64,000 nucleotides of DNA from Alteromonas antoniana (lineage in GTDB: Bacteria; Pseudomonadota; Gammaproteobacteria; Enterobacterales; Alteromonadaceae). Under the pieces are notes generated by a model. It made no database searches and was not told the DNA's origin. It saw nothing but the letters and a program-made list of their open reading frames with translations. Positions 9,636 through 19,186 of this stretch are shown here, one piece after another (the stretch's first letter is position 1; every line of letters begins with the position of its first letter). The stretch is from assembly GCF_019249295.1 (NCBI RefSeq), contig NZ_JAESDH010000003.1, positions 186,001 through 250,000 on the forward strand. Reading direction: 5' to 3'. A program made the translations under genes and the position numbers.

Positions 9636-12600
9636 TGCAGAGCCTTAAACAGCGGGGTGCCGCGCTATTAGGATACGTTAGCTTAGGGTTTATAGCTGCC
9701 GGCGTCGCGTCGTATTACGGCATTCAGCAGTCTCAAATTTCCTACGAAGAGAAAATAGTCAACACCACCAGCATGCAGTTAGAGCAAATGCAGGCTGCGC
9801 AATTAGATTGTTTTGACGATATGAGGCGTTGGTGTACGCCCGCAGAAATCTCTGCTTACCAGCCCGGGGATAATACGGTCTATGGAGGGCAGGATATAAC
9901 ATTCACACAAGTTGGCGATAACTTGCAGTTTTCAGTGAATGTAGGAGATGCAACAAGAGCGCGTAAAGTGTCTCAAATGGTTGTTCAGCCTGGCGTAGCT
10001 GGTACAACAGTGACCAGCACGATCAGACCTCCAACAGAAGCGAGCATATTTGCCGATCGGCTCCAGAGGTATGACAGCACAACTTCGCCTGAAAAGGTAC
10101 AGATGGAAACAACGTTAGGTCTTGGTGGTAATACGATACTTAACTTAGACACGTTGGAGGCCAACAGGGTTACGTCAGAAACTTTAGATGTGGACGTTCT
10201 CAGAACACAGCGCACCGTGGTTTCTTCCGAGCTTGATATTGGTGGAAACAGAATTGTCTCAAGAGGTAATGACGTAGATATTATTGCGGGAGTTGTCGCT
10301 CCAAGAGATACCTTGACGTTACAACAAGGACTGGCCAGTGGTGGTGGCGATTTTGCGGACATTGGCCTGATCGAATCTGCTGGAGTAAACTTTGATAGTG
10401 CTATTGCTGACACGTTTGTTGGCAGCACAGCGTCGATTCGAGATGTTACAGCTACATCCACAGTGGCAGATAGTGTCGACGCAAGTTCAGGTGAGTTCAA
10501 TGCACTTACCTCCAATGAGGTTAGTTTTGATAATGCAACTGGCGAATCTCTTGATGTTGACGTTATAGAGTCCAATACTATCAATGCAGCGACTGCAGAT
10601 ATTGATACTGCCCAAATCAACACCCTAACAGCGGGAAGTGTCAACTCTGATTTCGGTAATATTAATTCATTAACCGCGCAAGCTATAGCAACAAGGAATG
10701 CAGAGGCTGATTCAGGTGTTTTTGAAAATTTAACTGCGCAATCTACAGCTTCAACTACCGGTACGGCAAATTCAGTAAATGCTTCGACCGCAGGTTTCAG
10801 CACTCTTAACTCTACGAACTTGACTGTCAATAACCGATTGACAGTATCGAACGCACTCACAGTCTCCAATGATTTGACCGGCGATGTAATGACTGCTGGC
10901 GGTCCTGTCGTTGCGAGCGTCGCATCGGTAAACGAAGCTGACATTAATACAGCGTCGGTGACTAATCTAACAGCACACACTAACAATGTAGACTTTGCGG
11001 ATCTTGGTGCAGAAAGCGCGACGATTAATTCATTGAATGGCAGCACAGCTGAGATTGTTAATGTATGGGTGAATAACAACATGGTGTCAGAAGATCTCAT
11101 TGCAGACGTCGCGAGCACGAGACTTCTCACAGTTGAAACTGCCTCCTTGAATACAGCAAATTTTGGCGCACTGAATGCAAGCAGTGTAACAACCGACGAT
11201 CTTACAACACGTCGCATCTCGGCTACGAATGCAGATATTGATTCCTTCTCTGCGAATCGATTAAGGGGGGGTACTGCCAATATCAATGACTTCGATGTAG
11301 GTACTATTACCGCTACAACCATCAGCAGTAGCTTTGACGCTACCAGCTACTCTGGCGACTCATATTATGCGACAGGAGATTTCACGACAGGGACATCATC
11401 CGTTAATAGTAATGCGAGTAATATGGAAGCACTGCTTAGTGCAATGGATAGATGCATTAATGTGACTGGCTATTGTTTAGAGAAAGAGCCGGACTTTGTC
11501 ATCAATTGCGCTGGATGTACCCAAAGCGCACCCCAGTACGAATTCTTTTCAAACATTACGGTCAATGTGACTGAATGCTTGCAAGGTTGTACGTTGAACT
11601 TCGCTTTGGATGGGTTATCTCCGGTTAGCGGCTGTGGTTCAGCAACATTTCCAGCCGGATACTCCGGCTCAAGAACGTGTCGAGTTAAAGGAAGTGCATC
11701 GACCGGCTCGACATCTGTATACAACCCTGTGGTCACTATGGCCAACAGCAGACGATCTTCATTCTCAAACAGTATTACTACGACGATCAAATATACGAAT
11801 ACGGTTCCTCGCGCTCCGCAGATGGCGCTTACCTGTATAAACTGCAATCAAGCAAATACCAGCGGTACTTATACTTCAGAGATTGAAATTGAGGTAACAC
11901 AGTGTAATGACGGGTGTAGACTTACGTTTAACCTGGATGGATTAAATGCAATAAGTGGCTGTAGTGCTCGTAACTTGAGTGCTGGCTACACAGGTACACT
12001 GACATGCCGGGTAGGCAAAAGCCTTTCGGCCGAAACCACTTTCAATGCAAATTTGACCGCAAGTCTTGAAAACAATGTATTTGGCGATGTAACAACGCTG
12101 AATACCTTGGTGGAATATGAGAACACAACTCTTGCATACAACCCGCCAGGGGCCAGTTTAACTTGTTCTAATTGCAACGTATCTGATCCCTCGGGCTCTT
12201 ACGAGTCAGTGCTTAGGGTGAACATTACGCAGTGTTCAGATGGCTGCAGCCTGACATGGGATGTGGGTAACCTTAATATCATTTCTGGGTGCGCTTCCCA
12301 GACCTTCAGCGCTGGCTACACAGGTAACAGTGCCGCATGCCGGGTAGGCAAGTTTGTAGCCGCAAGCTCAAGCTTCAGTGAATCCGTAGTTGCCACCTTA
12401 GAAAACACATCGACAGGTGATGACAAAGAAATGAACCGAACGGTGTCTTACAGCAATACGAATGTTCCAATCACACCATCGGATCTTGCTGATGACGTCG
12501 AGTATCGTGTCGAGGAGGTGTGGACGAGAAGTGGCCTCATGCAACCGAAAAACGTTCGGACTGTCACGGAGCCATGGGCTCACTCAAATAATCTTGCGTT

Positions 12601-12880
12601 CATGAGCACGACGGCTGCGTCCTCACTCGAAATATTCCCACAAGCTGTTAGCGGAGGGGTCTGTGACAATGGTGACTGCTCAATCACAATTTTAAGTGTT
12701 ACCGAGGTCTCGGGGTCTTGTGTGGACGTCGCGAACAAAGGTACGAGTATCTGGGCTTATATTGAGTCATCGGGTGCTGAAATCTCGTGTTACTTGGACG
12801 CAACGGTAAGAATAACTCATACCGATTCTGGTATCACAACTACAGAATCGGGAAGGTCCAGAGTTTCCGTAAGATTCTAA
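9635..12880 (+). CDS. PilV-like giant tip protein 2 with three Cys-rich modules
   Basis: This 1081-residue protein starts at an ATG overlapping the previous stop (TAATG). It begins with a non-canonical prepilin-like segment, QRG^AALLGYVSLGF, lacking Glu5. A pilin-like head and a long Thr/Asn/Ser/Ala-rich solenoid (about residues 150-600), similar to that of the preceding gene, follow. Three tandem Cys-rich modules of about 109 residues then begin near residues 623, 732 and 842. Each has a CxxC start, a C-x-x-G-C pair, an SGC/SGCxxxxxxAGY(T/S)G core and a later Cys. A final roughly 130-residue domain with CDNGDC ends the protein. It is probably a surface adhesin paired with tip protein 1; the ligand is unknown. 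Confidence 0.7.
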   Translation: MQSLKQRGAALLGYVSLGFIAAGVASYYGIQQSQISYEEKIVNTTSMQLEQMQAAQLDCFDDMRRWCTPAEISAYQPGDNTVYGGQDITFTQVGDNLQFSVNVGDATRARKVSQMVVQPGVAGTTVTSTIRPPTEASIFADRLQRYDSTTSPEKVQMETTLGLGGNTILNLDTLEANRVTSETLDVDVLRTQRTVVSSELDIGGNRIVSRGNDVDIIAGVVAPRDTLTLQQGLASGGGDFADIGLIESAGVNFDSAIADTFVGSTASIRDVTATSTVADSVDASSGEFNALTSNEVSFDNATGESLDVDVIESNTINAATADIDTAQINTLTAGSVNSDFGNINSLTAQAIATRNAEADSGVFENLTAQSTASTTGTANSVNASTAGFSTLNSTNLTVNNRLTVSNALTVSNDLTGDVMTAGGPVVASVASVNEADINTASVTNLTAHTNNVDFADLGAESATINSLNGSTAEIVNVWVNNNMVSEDLIADVASTRLLTVETASLNTANFGALNASSVTTDDLTTRRISATNADIDSFSANRLRGGTANINDFDVGTITATTISSSFDATSYSGDSYYATGDFTTGTSSVNSNASNMEALLSAMDRCINVTGYCLEKEPDFVINCAGCTQSAPQYEFFSNITVNVTECLQGCTLNFALDGLSPVSGCGSATFPAGYSGSRTCRVKGSASTGSTSVYNPVVTMANSRRSSFSNSITTTIKYTNTVPRAPQMALTCINCNQANTSGTYTSEIEIEVTQCNDGCRLTFNLDGLNAISGCSARNLSAGYTGTLTCRVGKSLSAETTFNANLTASLENNVFGDVTTLNTLVEYENTTLAYNPPGASLTCSNCNVSDPSGSYESVLRVNITQCSDGCSLTWDVGNLNIISGCASQTFSAGYTGNSAACRVGKFVAASSSFSESVVATLENTSTGDDKEMNRTVSYSNTNVPITPSDLADDVEYRVEEVWTRSGLMQPKNVRTVTEPWAHSNNLAFMSTTAASSLEIFPQAVSGGVCDNGDCSITILSVTEVSGSCVDVANKGTSIWAYIESSGAEISCYLDATVRITHTDSGITTTESGRSRVSVRF

Positions 12881-12886
12881 TATCTG

Positions 12887-12913
12887 ATACCCCTCATCAC
12901 GAGGGGTATTTCT
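12887..12913 (+). terminator. Intrinsic terminator of the pilus operon
   Basis: A 9-bp perfect stem (ATACCCCTC / GAGGGGTAT) with a 5-base loop is followed by TTCTTTTT, seven bases after the stop of the second tip protein. It closes the pilus operon. Confidence 0.8.
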
Positions 12914-12942
12914 TTTTCGTGCTATTGCACTTGATGTATTCT

Positions 12943-12952
12943 TTATGCATAA
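12943..12952 (+). promoter_or_regulatory. TTATGCATAA box upstream of the metzincin gene
   Basis: A perfect 10-bp palindrome, TTATGCATAA, sits about 30 bases upstream of the protease start. The same or a near-identical box recurs in several other intergenic regions of this window, so it may be an operator overlapping a -10 region. Confidence 0.4.
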
Positions 12953-12982
12953 TTTGCGTAAATAAAACCAAGTGAGTAAGAC

Positions 12983-15031
12983 ATGAATGTTGCTTTACGG
13001 CTATTGTTTACGTGGCTTGTTTGCAGTACTTTTGCGAACGCAACGATAACAGACAGAGTCGATGCCCCTGACGCTAGTGACAAACTCGTGTCGGAATTGC
13101 CTGTAATCCCTCAATCTTCAGCTAATCCATCTAATATCGACCTCCAGATATGGTTCCAACCTGACTATGTCACTACTCTCACGCTGAAAGGAGCTACTCA
13201 ACGGGCTGAGCGGTGGGTCAAAGCGATTAATGAAGGGTTAGCAGAGAGCGGCGTCATTCAGCATGTCAACCTGGTAGATGCGCAAGTGTCACCTACGCTT
13301 GGCCATTATTCTGACTTACCGTGGAATTCTTACGAAGATGAATTGGGTGTACTTCAGGAGGGGGTAGGTTCAAAGATAAAGAATGCTATCTATAACGAGG
13401 CTGAAAGCCGCTACGAGAACCAGTTTCTCAATGTCTATCAGCCTGACCTGATTATGGTTGTCAGAGACTATCGGGATGATGACGAAATAGAGTACCTTGG
13501 ATTGGCTACTCTCAATGGTGACTTTTCCGCGATATTTGATCGGTATGCTGGCGATGAAGAGAGCAGCCAGTGGAAAGGCATTTATGACAAATTAGCGTTG
13601 CACGAAATCGGCCATAATTTAGGTGCCGGTCACGAAATTTCAGATCAATCTTCGACAGGAAATCTGGAGCCTGATGCACACGCATCTACCTGTGTAAACA
13701 ACACAGTGATGTGGTCCACCATAGACCAGTTTACGCATCCATTTTTTTCAGATCCCGAAAAACAGTTTGAGACCATATATTGTGGCGCACTCGGGGTAGA
13801 AGATAATAGCCGCGTTATCAGCGTAAATGCTCCGAGGGCTGTCAATCGCCGAACACCTTTGACGCCAAGTAGTAGCATCGGTTTTGGGCGTACAACGTAC
13901 ATTGCCAACGAAGAGGACCAGCGCATTGTAATTGATATCACTAGAGATGGTGATATCGAAGATGTCGCTTATGTTGACATGCATATAGTAGGGTTAGGCA
14001 ACGCGACCCCCGGTCTGGATACAGTAGCAGAAAATGTACGAGTAGAATTTGAGCCGGGAGTGGCCAATAAAGAAATCGTTTTAGAAATAGTGAGTGATGA
14101 CTTCAACGAGGGCCAAGAAGTTTTCGATCTTCTTCTTAAATACCCTGGTCAAACAACTATAAGGCAGGAAAATAGCAAGTCGCAGCTTATTATTGACGAC
14201 GGAGCATCCGGTGAACTCAGTACCTTCGATGTGTCTGTACCTTCGGAAGTATTTGAGGGCCAGGATATTGAAGTTAATCTGATTCGTTCAGGAAACACCC
14301 AAGGCAATGCGTTCGTGATAGTCGATGCGGTGCCTGGCTCAACCGGTCAGGCCGCGACTATTCCTCAAGATTTCCCTGGCGGAACAGTTCAAGTCAACTT
14401 CAGTGATGGCGAAACGCGAAAGTCTATTCTATTCCCAACGATAAACGATCTGTATGACGAGCCGGACAAGTCTATTGATATAGTTGCCAGTAATTATCTC
14501 GGAGCCACGATTATTGGCGCAAGGCAATCGGTGATCCTGTTAGATGATGACGAAGATTACTCAGAGCCATTTTCCCGTGGCGAATTCTATATTGAAGCCT
14601 CTGATACATACATCCGTGAAAACGCCGGTTCTTTTACGCTAAAAATTTATCGAGTAAACGGCAGTGACTCCACAGAAATCATTGAGCTCGAATTAAACGG
14701 TGGTGGAACTACTGTTCAAGACATGCGCAAGACCATTTACTTCGCAGAAGGAATTGCTGAAGTCGAAGTAACGGTCACTGTATACGACAACACCACATAC
14801 TCCGGTACTTCTGCAGTGATCACTGCAGCCATAGCTTCCCCCGACGACGCTCCAATTAAAGTCAACAATGTCCAGATTGAAGTGGCTGATGACGACGAGG
14901 GCGATGAGAGTGGTAACAATCAACAAGAAAGCGGCGAGGGTGCCCAAACAAGTCCTCACAGTGGAGGGGGATCTGTCGGCTACTTATGGGTACTGGCTGC
15001 TTTATTACTATTTAGAAAAAACTTTAAATAA
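12983..15031 (+). CDS. Secreted metzincin metalloprotease with Calx-beta-like domains and GlyGly-CTERM
   Basis: This 682-residue protein starts with a signal peptide (LLFTWLVCSTFANA). The catalytic domain holds the metzincin zinc motif HEIGHNLGAGH, with His207, Glu208, His211 and His217. Downstream a possible Met-turn region (TVMWST) is seen. Residues about 290-640 resemble Calx-beta-type repeats with acidic DD/DE ends. The tail is a GlyGly-CTERM signal: a GGGS stretch, a hydrophobic helix and basic residues at the extreme C-terminus, which in known systems is processed by rhombosortase after type II secretion. It is preceded by its own terminator-promoter gap. The substrate is unknown; a role in surface modification during mating is only speculation. 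Confidence 0.8.
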   Translation: MNVALRLLFTWLVCSTFANATITDRVDAPDASDKLVSELPVIPQSSANPSNIDLQIWFQPDYVTTLTLKGATQRAERWVKAINEGLAESGVIQHVNLVDAQVSPTLGHYSDLPWNSYEDELGVLQEGVGSKIKNAIYNEAESRYENQFLNVYQPDLIMVVRDYRDDDEIEYLGLATLNGDFSAIFDRYAGDEESSQWKGIYDKLALHEIGHNLGAGHEISDQSSTGNLEPDAHASTCVNNTVMWSTIDQFTHPFFSDPEKQFETIYCGALGVEDNSRVISVNAPRAVNRRTPLTPSSSIGFGRTTYIANEEDQRIVIDITRDGDIEDVAYVDMHIVGLGNATPGLDTVAENVRVEFEPGVANKEIVLEIVSDDFNEGQEVFDLLLKYPGQTTIRQENSKSQLIIDDGASGELSTFDVSVPSEVFEGQDIEVNLIRSGNTQGNAFVIVDAVPGSTGQAATIPQDFPGGTVQVNFSDGETRKSILFPTINDLYDEPDKSIDIVASNYLGATIIGARQSVILLDDDEDYSEPFSRGEFYIEASDTYIRENAGSFTLKIYRVNGSDSTEIIELELNGGGTTVQDMRKTIYFAEGIAEVEVTVTVYDNTTYSGTSAVITAAIASPDDAPIKVNNVQIEVADDDEGDESGNNQQESGEGAQTSPHSGGGSVGYLWVLAALLLFRKNFK

Positions 15032-15040
15032 GGAATTGAA

Positions 15041-15760
15041 ATGAATATTTCCCCATCGGTCCAACGATTCTTAGCTAATAACTCTGGACTACTCAATCTT
15101 ATAGTCGTTGCATTTCTGGTGCTTGTCATGATGAATGACATTGCAGTAGTGGACCAAAAAGTCACCTTAGTTGGCGAGATGCTAGATGAGGTGCAAATGG
15201 AGATGACTTTGGAGAGCGAACCATATTCAAATGACCAACTCATGAAGGATATCGCTGCGAGCGAGCGTTTCTCGCGGGTTTACATGGGCAATATGGTTAG
15301 AAATCAGGATATGAATTCCTCAAGCCTTCTCTCTTTTTACGGAACGCTAAAAGATGAGATGGAGCGTGACTCAGTTGATCGGGCCGTGTTCCAGCGATTC
15401 AACAAAGGAGTGGGGGCGACAGTTGCCTCTTTCGATGAACAGAACAACCAAGTTTCCTTTTACGATAAGTGGCGCATACAGGTGTCCGGCCCGGAGTCTT
15501 TATGGGTGACAAACTTTCCAAAATCGCCGTTTTTGGCCTTCAACTCAGAATTCATTTCATTCCCAACATGTGCTGAAGGGAAGGAACCGACAATAGCAGC
15601 TGAGGAAGTGGCCAGAGGGGGAAGAAGCTTTAAAGGTACCCTCGTAGTGAAAGAATTTGAAAAATTAAATGCATGGCAGGTCAACTTTCAAGGGGTTGGT
15701 TTGCTTGACGCTACAACTGTGATGAATCAGAGAGCTTTGATTATTACAGCGTGCAAGTAA
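15041..15760 (+). CDS. Unknown single-span membrane protein
   Basis: This 239-residue protein has one membrane segment near the N-terminus (about residues 15-32, LLNLIVVAFLVLVMM), then a predicted coiled or helical stretch and a globular, presumably periplasmic domain with few cysteines. I do not recognise the family. It lies 9 bases after the protease stop, with an AAGGAATT ribosome site, and 14 bases before parM. It may therefore share a transcript with either neighbour. Confidence 0.6.
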   Translation: MNISPSVQRFLANNSGLLNLIVVAFLVLVMMNDIAVVDQKVTLVGEMLDEVQMEMTLESEPYSNDQLMKDIAASERFSRVYMGNMVRNQDMNSSSLLSFYGTLKDEMERDSVDRAVFQRFNKGVGATVASFDEQNNQVSFYDKWRIQVSGPESLWVTNFPKSPFLAFNSEFISFPTCAEGKEPTIAAEEVARGGRSFKGTLVVKEFEKLNAWQVNFQGVGLLDATTVMNQRALIITACK

Positions 15761-15774
15761 CAGGGGGAACAGAC

Positions 15775-16839
15775 ATGAATATTTTTGGTGTGGATGATGG
15801 CAATTACAGCTGCAAATTATACGGTCGGGTAAAAAACGACGTCGTATCACAAATTACCCCGAGCCTTGTAAGAAAAGGGTTGAACAGAGAGAAGAGCGTA
15901 TTGGAGGGTACCGGTATTAAAGGCGGTGGTGACGCTGCTTCTACGTTCCAAATTGGCGAAGAGGTTTACTCTACTGGATTTGTTAAGACTGATTCCAAGC
16001 GCTCACAGGACCGTGACTACATATGTTCGAACGAAAATGTCGCGGTAGTCCACAATGCGCTTCACCAAGCGGGGATGTCAGGGCAGGAGGTTTCGATTAT
16101 GACCGGCATGCCCTTCAAGTATTTCTACAAGCCTAGTGGGGAAGTAAACAGTAATCTTGTTGACCGGAAGAAGAAGGCATTTAAGCAAGTAGTTGAGGAC
16201 TTTACCACCGATAGAAGGCCAGTAACCATCGCGAAGCATGGGATCATGGCTCAGGGCGAGGCTGCTTACTATGACCTGTTGATAGAAATGGATTTCAAAC
16301 ATTCGTCAACTGGCATAAAGGTAACAGGGAAACCCAATCCGGAAATCTTGGAAGCTACAGTGTTGGTTCTTGATATGGGGGGAGGCACAACAGACCCTGT
16401 ACTCATCAAAGAGGGTGGCGTCGTTGATCACACTCGAAGCGGTACGTTTGAACATGGCGGTTACAAGCTAATATCGGAGTTAGAAGATCTGGTTAAAGCG
16501 GAGCACGGTTTGACCCGGGATCTGGGCAGGGAGAAGTATCAAGAGGCTCTTTTGACTGGTGAGCTTAGACAAAATGCTAGTCGGGTTCTGGATGTAAGAG
16601 ATCTGCAACAGCAGGTTATAGAGCGGCATTTTGACATTATTATGGAAAAGACCATCGCGACTGTCGATGGGCTTGAAGACGTTGATATCATTGTTCCTGT
16701 CGGTGGCACACCACTATTTTTCACGGATGTAATGAAAGAGAAGGTGCGGATGTGTGAACTCCGTCAGGTTGATGATCCAATTAATGCCAATGCGCGTGGT
16801 GCTTATAAACGTCTGTTCCTCACATTGCACGCGAGTTAG
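15775..16839 (+). CDS. parM: ParM/StbA-type actin-like plasmid segregation ATPase
   Basis: The ATG at 15775 is chosen (MNIFGVDDGNYSCKLYG) because it places the phosphate-1 motif at the N-terminus, as in ParM, and follows a GGGGGA-like ribosome site. The second phosphate motif is visible as VLDMGGGTTDPVLI, and a third glycine-rich adenosine motif as IIVPVGGTPLF. The length of 354 residues is near ParM of R1 and StbA proteins. In such systems filaments push plasmid copies apart. The next gene, four bases downstream, has the expected adaptor features. The centromere is not evident next to it. Confidence 0.85.
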   Translation: MNIFGVDDGNYSCKLYGRVKNDVVSQITPSLVRKGLNREKSVLEGTGIKGGGDAASTFQIGEEVYSTGFVKTDSKRSQDRDYICSNENVAVVHNALHQAGMSGQEVSIMTGMPFKYFYKPSGEVNSNLVDRKKKAFKQVVEDFTTDRRPVTIAKHGIMAQGEAAYYDLLIEMDFKHSSTGIKVTGKPNPEILEATVLVLDMGGGTTDPVLIKEGGVVDHTRSGTFEHGGYKLISELEDLVKAEHGLTRDLGREKYQEALLTGELRQNASRVLDVRDLQQQVIERHFDIIMEKTIATVDGLEDVDIIVPVGGTPLFFTDVMKEKVRMCELRQVDDPINANARGAYKRLFLTLHAS

Positions 16840-16843
16840 TGTT

Positions 16844-17269
16844 GTGAAAAAGGGAAAAGACGACATATTACAAATCAGAGTTTCGGTGAACATTGAAACG
16901 CCACAGCAAACCGCGCTATCAAGTTTTCTAGGTTCACTTCCAGCGCGGCAGCGTGCCAAGTGGCTTTTGCAGGCTTTATTGGAAAAGCTTGATCGTGAAC
17001 TTTTTTATCAAAATACTGGAGCTAATGCAGTGCCTGGTTTGGTAAAGCAAGTCATCGAAAGTAAAGATAATATTCATGAGAGCAAAAAAGAAAAGCTTAA
17101 CGCAACTCAGATTCCACAAACCGAAAATATAGCTTCGAAAAAAGCGCTTACTGAAAGTAAAGCAGAAGTGGGTCGGGAAGATGCAGGTACTCCGGGCAAC
17201 AAAGGAGTACAGGTAGATGATTCTTTGAAAAGCATTTTAAGCTTGGGGCCGTCGATTGATCTCGACTAA
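16844..17269 (+). CDS. parR: ParR/StbB-type partition adaptor
   Basis: A GTG at 16844, 4 bases after the parM stop, is taken as the start, giving 141 residues. Upstream in-frame ATGs lie inside parM and give sequence unlike the family. The N-terminal 55 residues (QIRVSVNIETPQQ, then LPARQRAKWLLQALL) follow the ribbon-helix-helix pattern of StbB/ParR proteins, which bind the centromere and cap ParM filaments. The rest is charged, low-complexity and probably flexible, ending in a short LDD/LD-type tail that could contact ParM. Position and RHH pattern support the call. Confidence 0.7.
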   Translation: MKKGKDDILQIRVSVNIETPQQTALSSFLGSLPARQRAKWLLQALLEKLDRELFYQNTGANAVPGLVKQVIESKDNIHESKKEKLNATQIPQTENIASKKALTESKAEVGREDAGTPGNKGVQVDDSLKSILSLGPSIDLD

Positions 17270-17270
17270 C

Positions 17271-17310
17271 AAAAAAAGGGATGTCGCAGTATTGCTGACA
17301 TCCCTTTTTT
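17271..17310. terminator. Bidirectional terminator between parR and the 17324 gene
   Basis: A perfect inverted repeat (AAAAAAGGGATGTC / GACATCCCTTTTTT) with an 11-base loop is flanked by an A-run and a T-run. It can therefore end transcription of parR from the left and of the convergent gene from the right. Confidence 0.85.
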
Positions 17311-17323
17311 CATCCTGATTGTT

Positions 17324-17965
17324 CTAGTCTCCGAACATTGGAAATTCTAGTAACTTACGATTTGTAAGCTTAAGCGTTACATTCACACACCCATTTTTGT
17401 CCATCTCAATGGCGCCTTTATCCATTATGTACAGTAGTGCGTAGCCTCGTCCGTCATGAGAGTATGAAAGCTTATAGTACCTGCACTTCGGTAAAACTGT
17501 TTTACTTGCTATGCGAAGGATCTCAGGTTGCTCTGCAAGCGCATTGAACAAGCTGGGCTTATCAAGCATTGGGTTCTTACCGCGCATCGTGGTCACTTGC
17601 TCTCGAATATCGATTCCATTATCAGCAGCTGCATCGGTAATCTGCTCAAGAACTGACTTATCGCAACGAGCGAGATCGATGCCATCTACAAGAGGTGCCT
17701 GCTCAGCATCCACGTACATCTCGTTGCGATCAGACTCAACCATGAATTCATAGATAAAGGCTTTTTTGTTTTGTTTTTGAGCCTCCTGCATTGCTTCGCT
17801 CATAGCAAGCATATTGTCTTGCGAATATCCGCTGTAGCATACGAAGCAATCATCTAAGGGCTTTGCGTGGCCAGGAAGCCAAGTGTCGTTGCTGGCCTCT
17901 ATTTTTAGGACTGTTTTTAGTTCATTGTCATCCAAATAAACAGAACTGACCGCTTTAGATTTCAT
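17324..17965 (-). CDS. Unknown protein divergent from an HTH gene
   Basis: This 213-residue soluble protein has no signal peptide, membrane segment or motif I recognise. It contains four cysteines, two of them close together (DDCFVCYSGY), and an acidic middle. It is transcribed away from the AT-rich TTATGCATA-rich region and so may be regulated with the divergent HTH gene at 18239. Confidence 0.55.
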   Translation of the reverse strand: MKSKAVSSVYLDDNELKTVLKIEASNDTWLPGHAKPLDDCFVCYSGYSQDNMLAMSEAMQEAQKQNKKAFIYEFMVESDRNEMYVDAEQAPLVDGIDLARCDKSVLEQITDAAADNGIDIREQVTTMRGKNPMLDKPSLFNALAEQPEILRIASKTVLPKCRYYKLSYSHDGRGYALLYIMDKGAIEMDKNGCVNVTLKLTNRKLLEFPMFGD

Positions 17966-18238
17966 TGTTATATACCCTTTTTAAATATGCTTTATCAATC
18001 TCTACGCTAGGAACGATGATATTCCTTATCACCTCCGGGCGCATTACTTATTATGCATATTGTAGTCTAAATGATTAAAAATGTCTTTATGTTATGCATA
18101 TCGTATATTATAATGCATAGAAAATGCAAACGATTAATATGTTATCTATTGCATAAATTATATCTGATGCGCCGTGATACTCACACTTAAAAAAGTGAAA
18201 TGCGCATCCGATTCTACCTCTAGGGAGTTTAGAGAATA
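17966..18238. promoter_or_regulatory. AT-rich divergent control region with repeated TTATGCATA boxes
   Basis: This 273-bp gap between two divergent genes is strongly AT-rich. It holds TTATGCATAT at 18051-18060 and again at 18092-18101, and TAATGCATAG at 18111-18120. Degenerate copies occur near 17987 (AATATGCTTT) and 18149 (TTGCATAAATTATA). The spacing is irregular, so it looks more like a cluster of operator sites than regular iterons. A replication-origin role cannot be excluded, since an AT-rich repeat region beside an HTH protein gene is also what an iteron origin can look like. Confidence 0.5.
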
Positions 18239-19174
18239 ATGACTGATAAAGATAAACCTGTTCGATATGTACCAGATATTGACTGGAGTAGTCCTGACGA
18301 TGTCGAACGGTTGTTTAAGCCCAATGACTTTAGTGCTTTTGATGGTGACCCTACTATGCTTGGCAAAAAGCTAAGTAAGCTGGATGAAAGCCTCGGGATT
18401 TTTCATGGTAGAAAGTTCTCACAAGCAACCGTGCGTCATAATCTTGGCCAGCTTCCGCCAAATCGTTTCAACAAGTTGACCATGGAGCATGGCGATGAAC
18501 TAGTTGATCCTCCTCTGGCAATTTTGATGCGGATTTATGATAAGTATCCAAACCTATGCCCACCGTTTCCTTATGTTGAAATGGATGAACTGATTGAAGT
18601 GGGTGGTTTCAATTCCAAGCGCGAATTATCCCTGATGTTAGGTCGTGACCAGGTGTCGGCAACACGCTACTCATCAAGTGATGGTAAGAAGAAAACGCCA
18701 AGCCCCACGACAATGATCCTCACTTACGTCATGTGGCTGTTTATCAAAGCCGGGAAGATGGACGAATATCGAGAGATTGTTCTGCAGGAAGGGAAGTATC
18801 GCGGTACTAATAATTTGCTTAGCACTGGCTTCCCTAGGGTAAAGAACAAGGAAACAGACGTTATTCGGGACGTTAAGACTCGGGCAACGAAAATTATCAA
18901 GGATGCGAAAGAAACAGATGCTGCAAAGGAAGAGGCGCAGGAAATCGTCAACAAGTGTGTGATGTACATGGGGCACTTTCATGAGCTTCGTGAATTACGA
19001 GTAACATTGGAAGACAACCAGATTAATTATAAAGCTCTAGTCGATTCGGATCCGGAACGGGCTGAAAATATCAAAAAGTACATTGCAGAGCTGGAAAGTG
19101 AGATAGCCGCCCATGAAGTAGCGGAATCGAAGCTCGGTACTGAAATCGCAGAAGCGTCAAAAAAGTTGAAATAA
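18239..19174 (+). CDS. Putative DNA-binding protein with HTH and C-terminal coiled coil
   Basis: This 311-residue soluble protein is unrecognised. Residues about 118-150 read like a helix-turn-helix of the Cro/CI class (NSKRELSLMLGRDQVSATRY). The C-terminal 100 residues are rich in Lys/Glu/Ala and predicted coiled coil (about 220-311). Its own upstream region holds at least three copies of the TTATGCATA box that also occurs before other backbone genes, so an autoregulating plasmid regulator is a reasonable inference. A replication initiator is the main alternative. It is followed by a long nested inverted repeat rather than a simple terminator. Confidence 0.55.
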   Translation: MTDKDKPVRYVPDIDWSSPDDVERLFKPNDFSAFDGDPTMLGKKLSKLDESLGIFHGRKFSQATVRHNLGQLPPNRFNKLTMEHGDELVDPPLAILMRIYDKYPNLCPPFPYVEMDELIEVGGFNSKRELSLMLGRDQVSATRYSSSDGKKKTPSPTTMILTYVMWLFIKAGKMDEYREIVLQEGKYRGTNNLLSTGFPRVKNKETDVIRDVKTRATKIIKDAKETDAAKEEAQEIVNKCVMYMGHFHELRELRVTLEDNQINYKALVDSDPERAENIKKYIAELESEIAAHEVAESKLGTEIAEASKKLK

Positions 19175-19186
19175 CCGGGCAGATTG

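Noticed and set aside
9985-11322. 445-codon minus-strand open frame
   Set aside because: It is opposite the Thr/Asn-rich solenoid of a clear gene; the low-complexity repeats keep the reverse frame open. No ribosome site or plausible protein composition.
9636-12980. R64-type shufflon and rci recombinase after the pilV-like genes
   Set aside because: No inverted 19-bp repeats or recombinase gene are seen; a terminator and a protease gene follow directly.
16754-16843. Longer N-terminus for the ParR-like protein
   Set aside because: The upstream ATGs lie inside parM and the added residues do not fit the ribbon-helix-helix pattern.
17966-18238. Iteron replication origin
   Set aside because: The repeated boxes are irregular and also occur before many other genes, so operator sites are more likely; kept only as an alternative.
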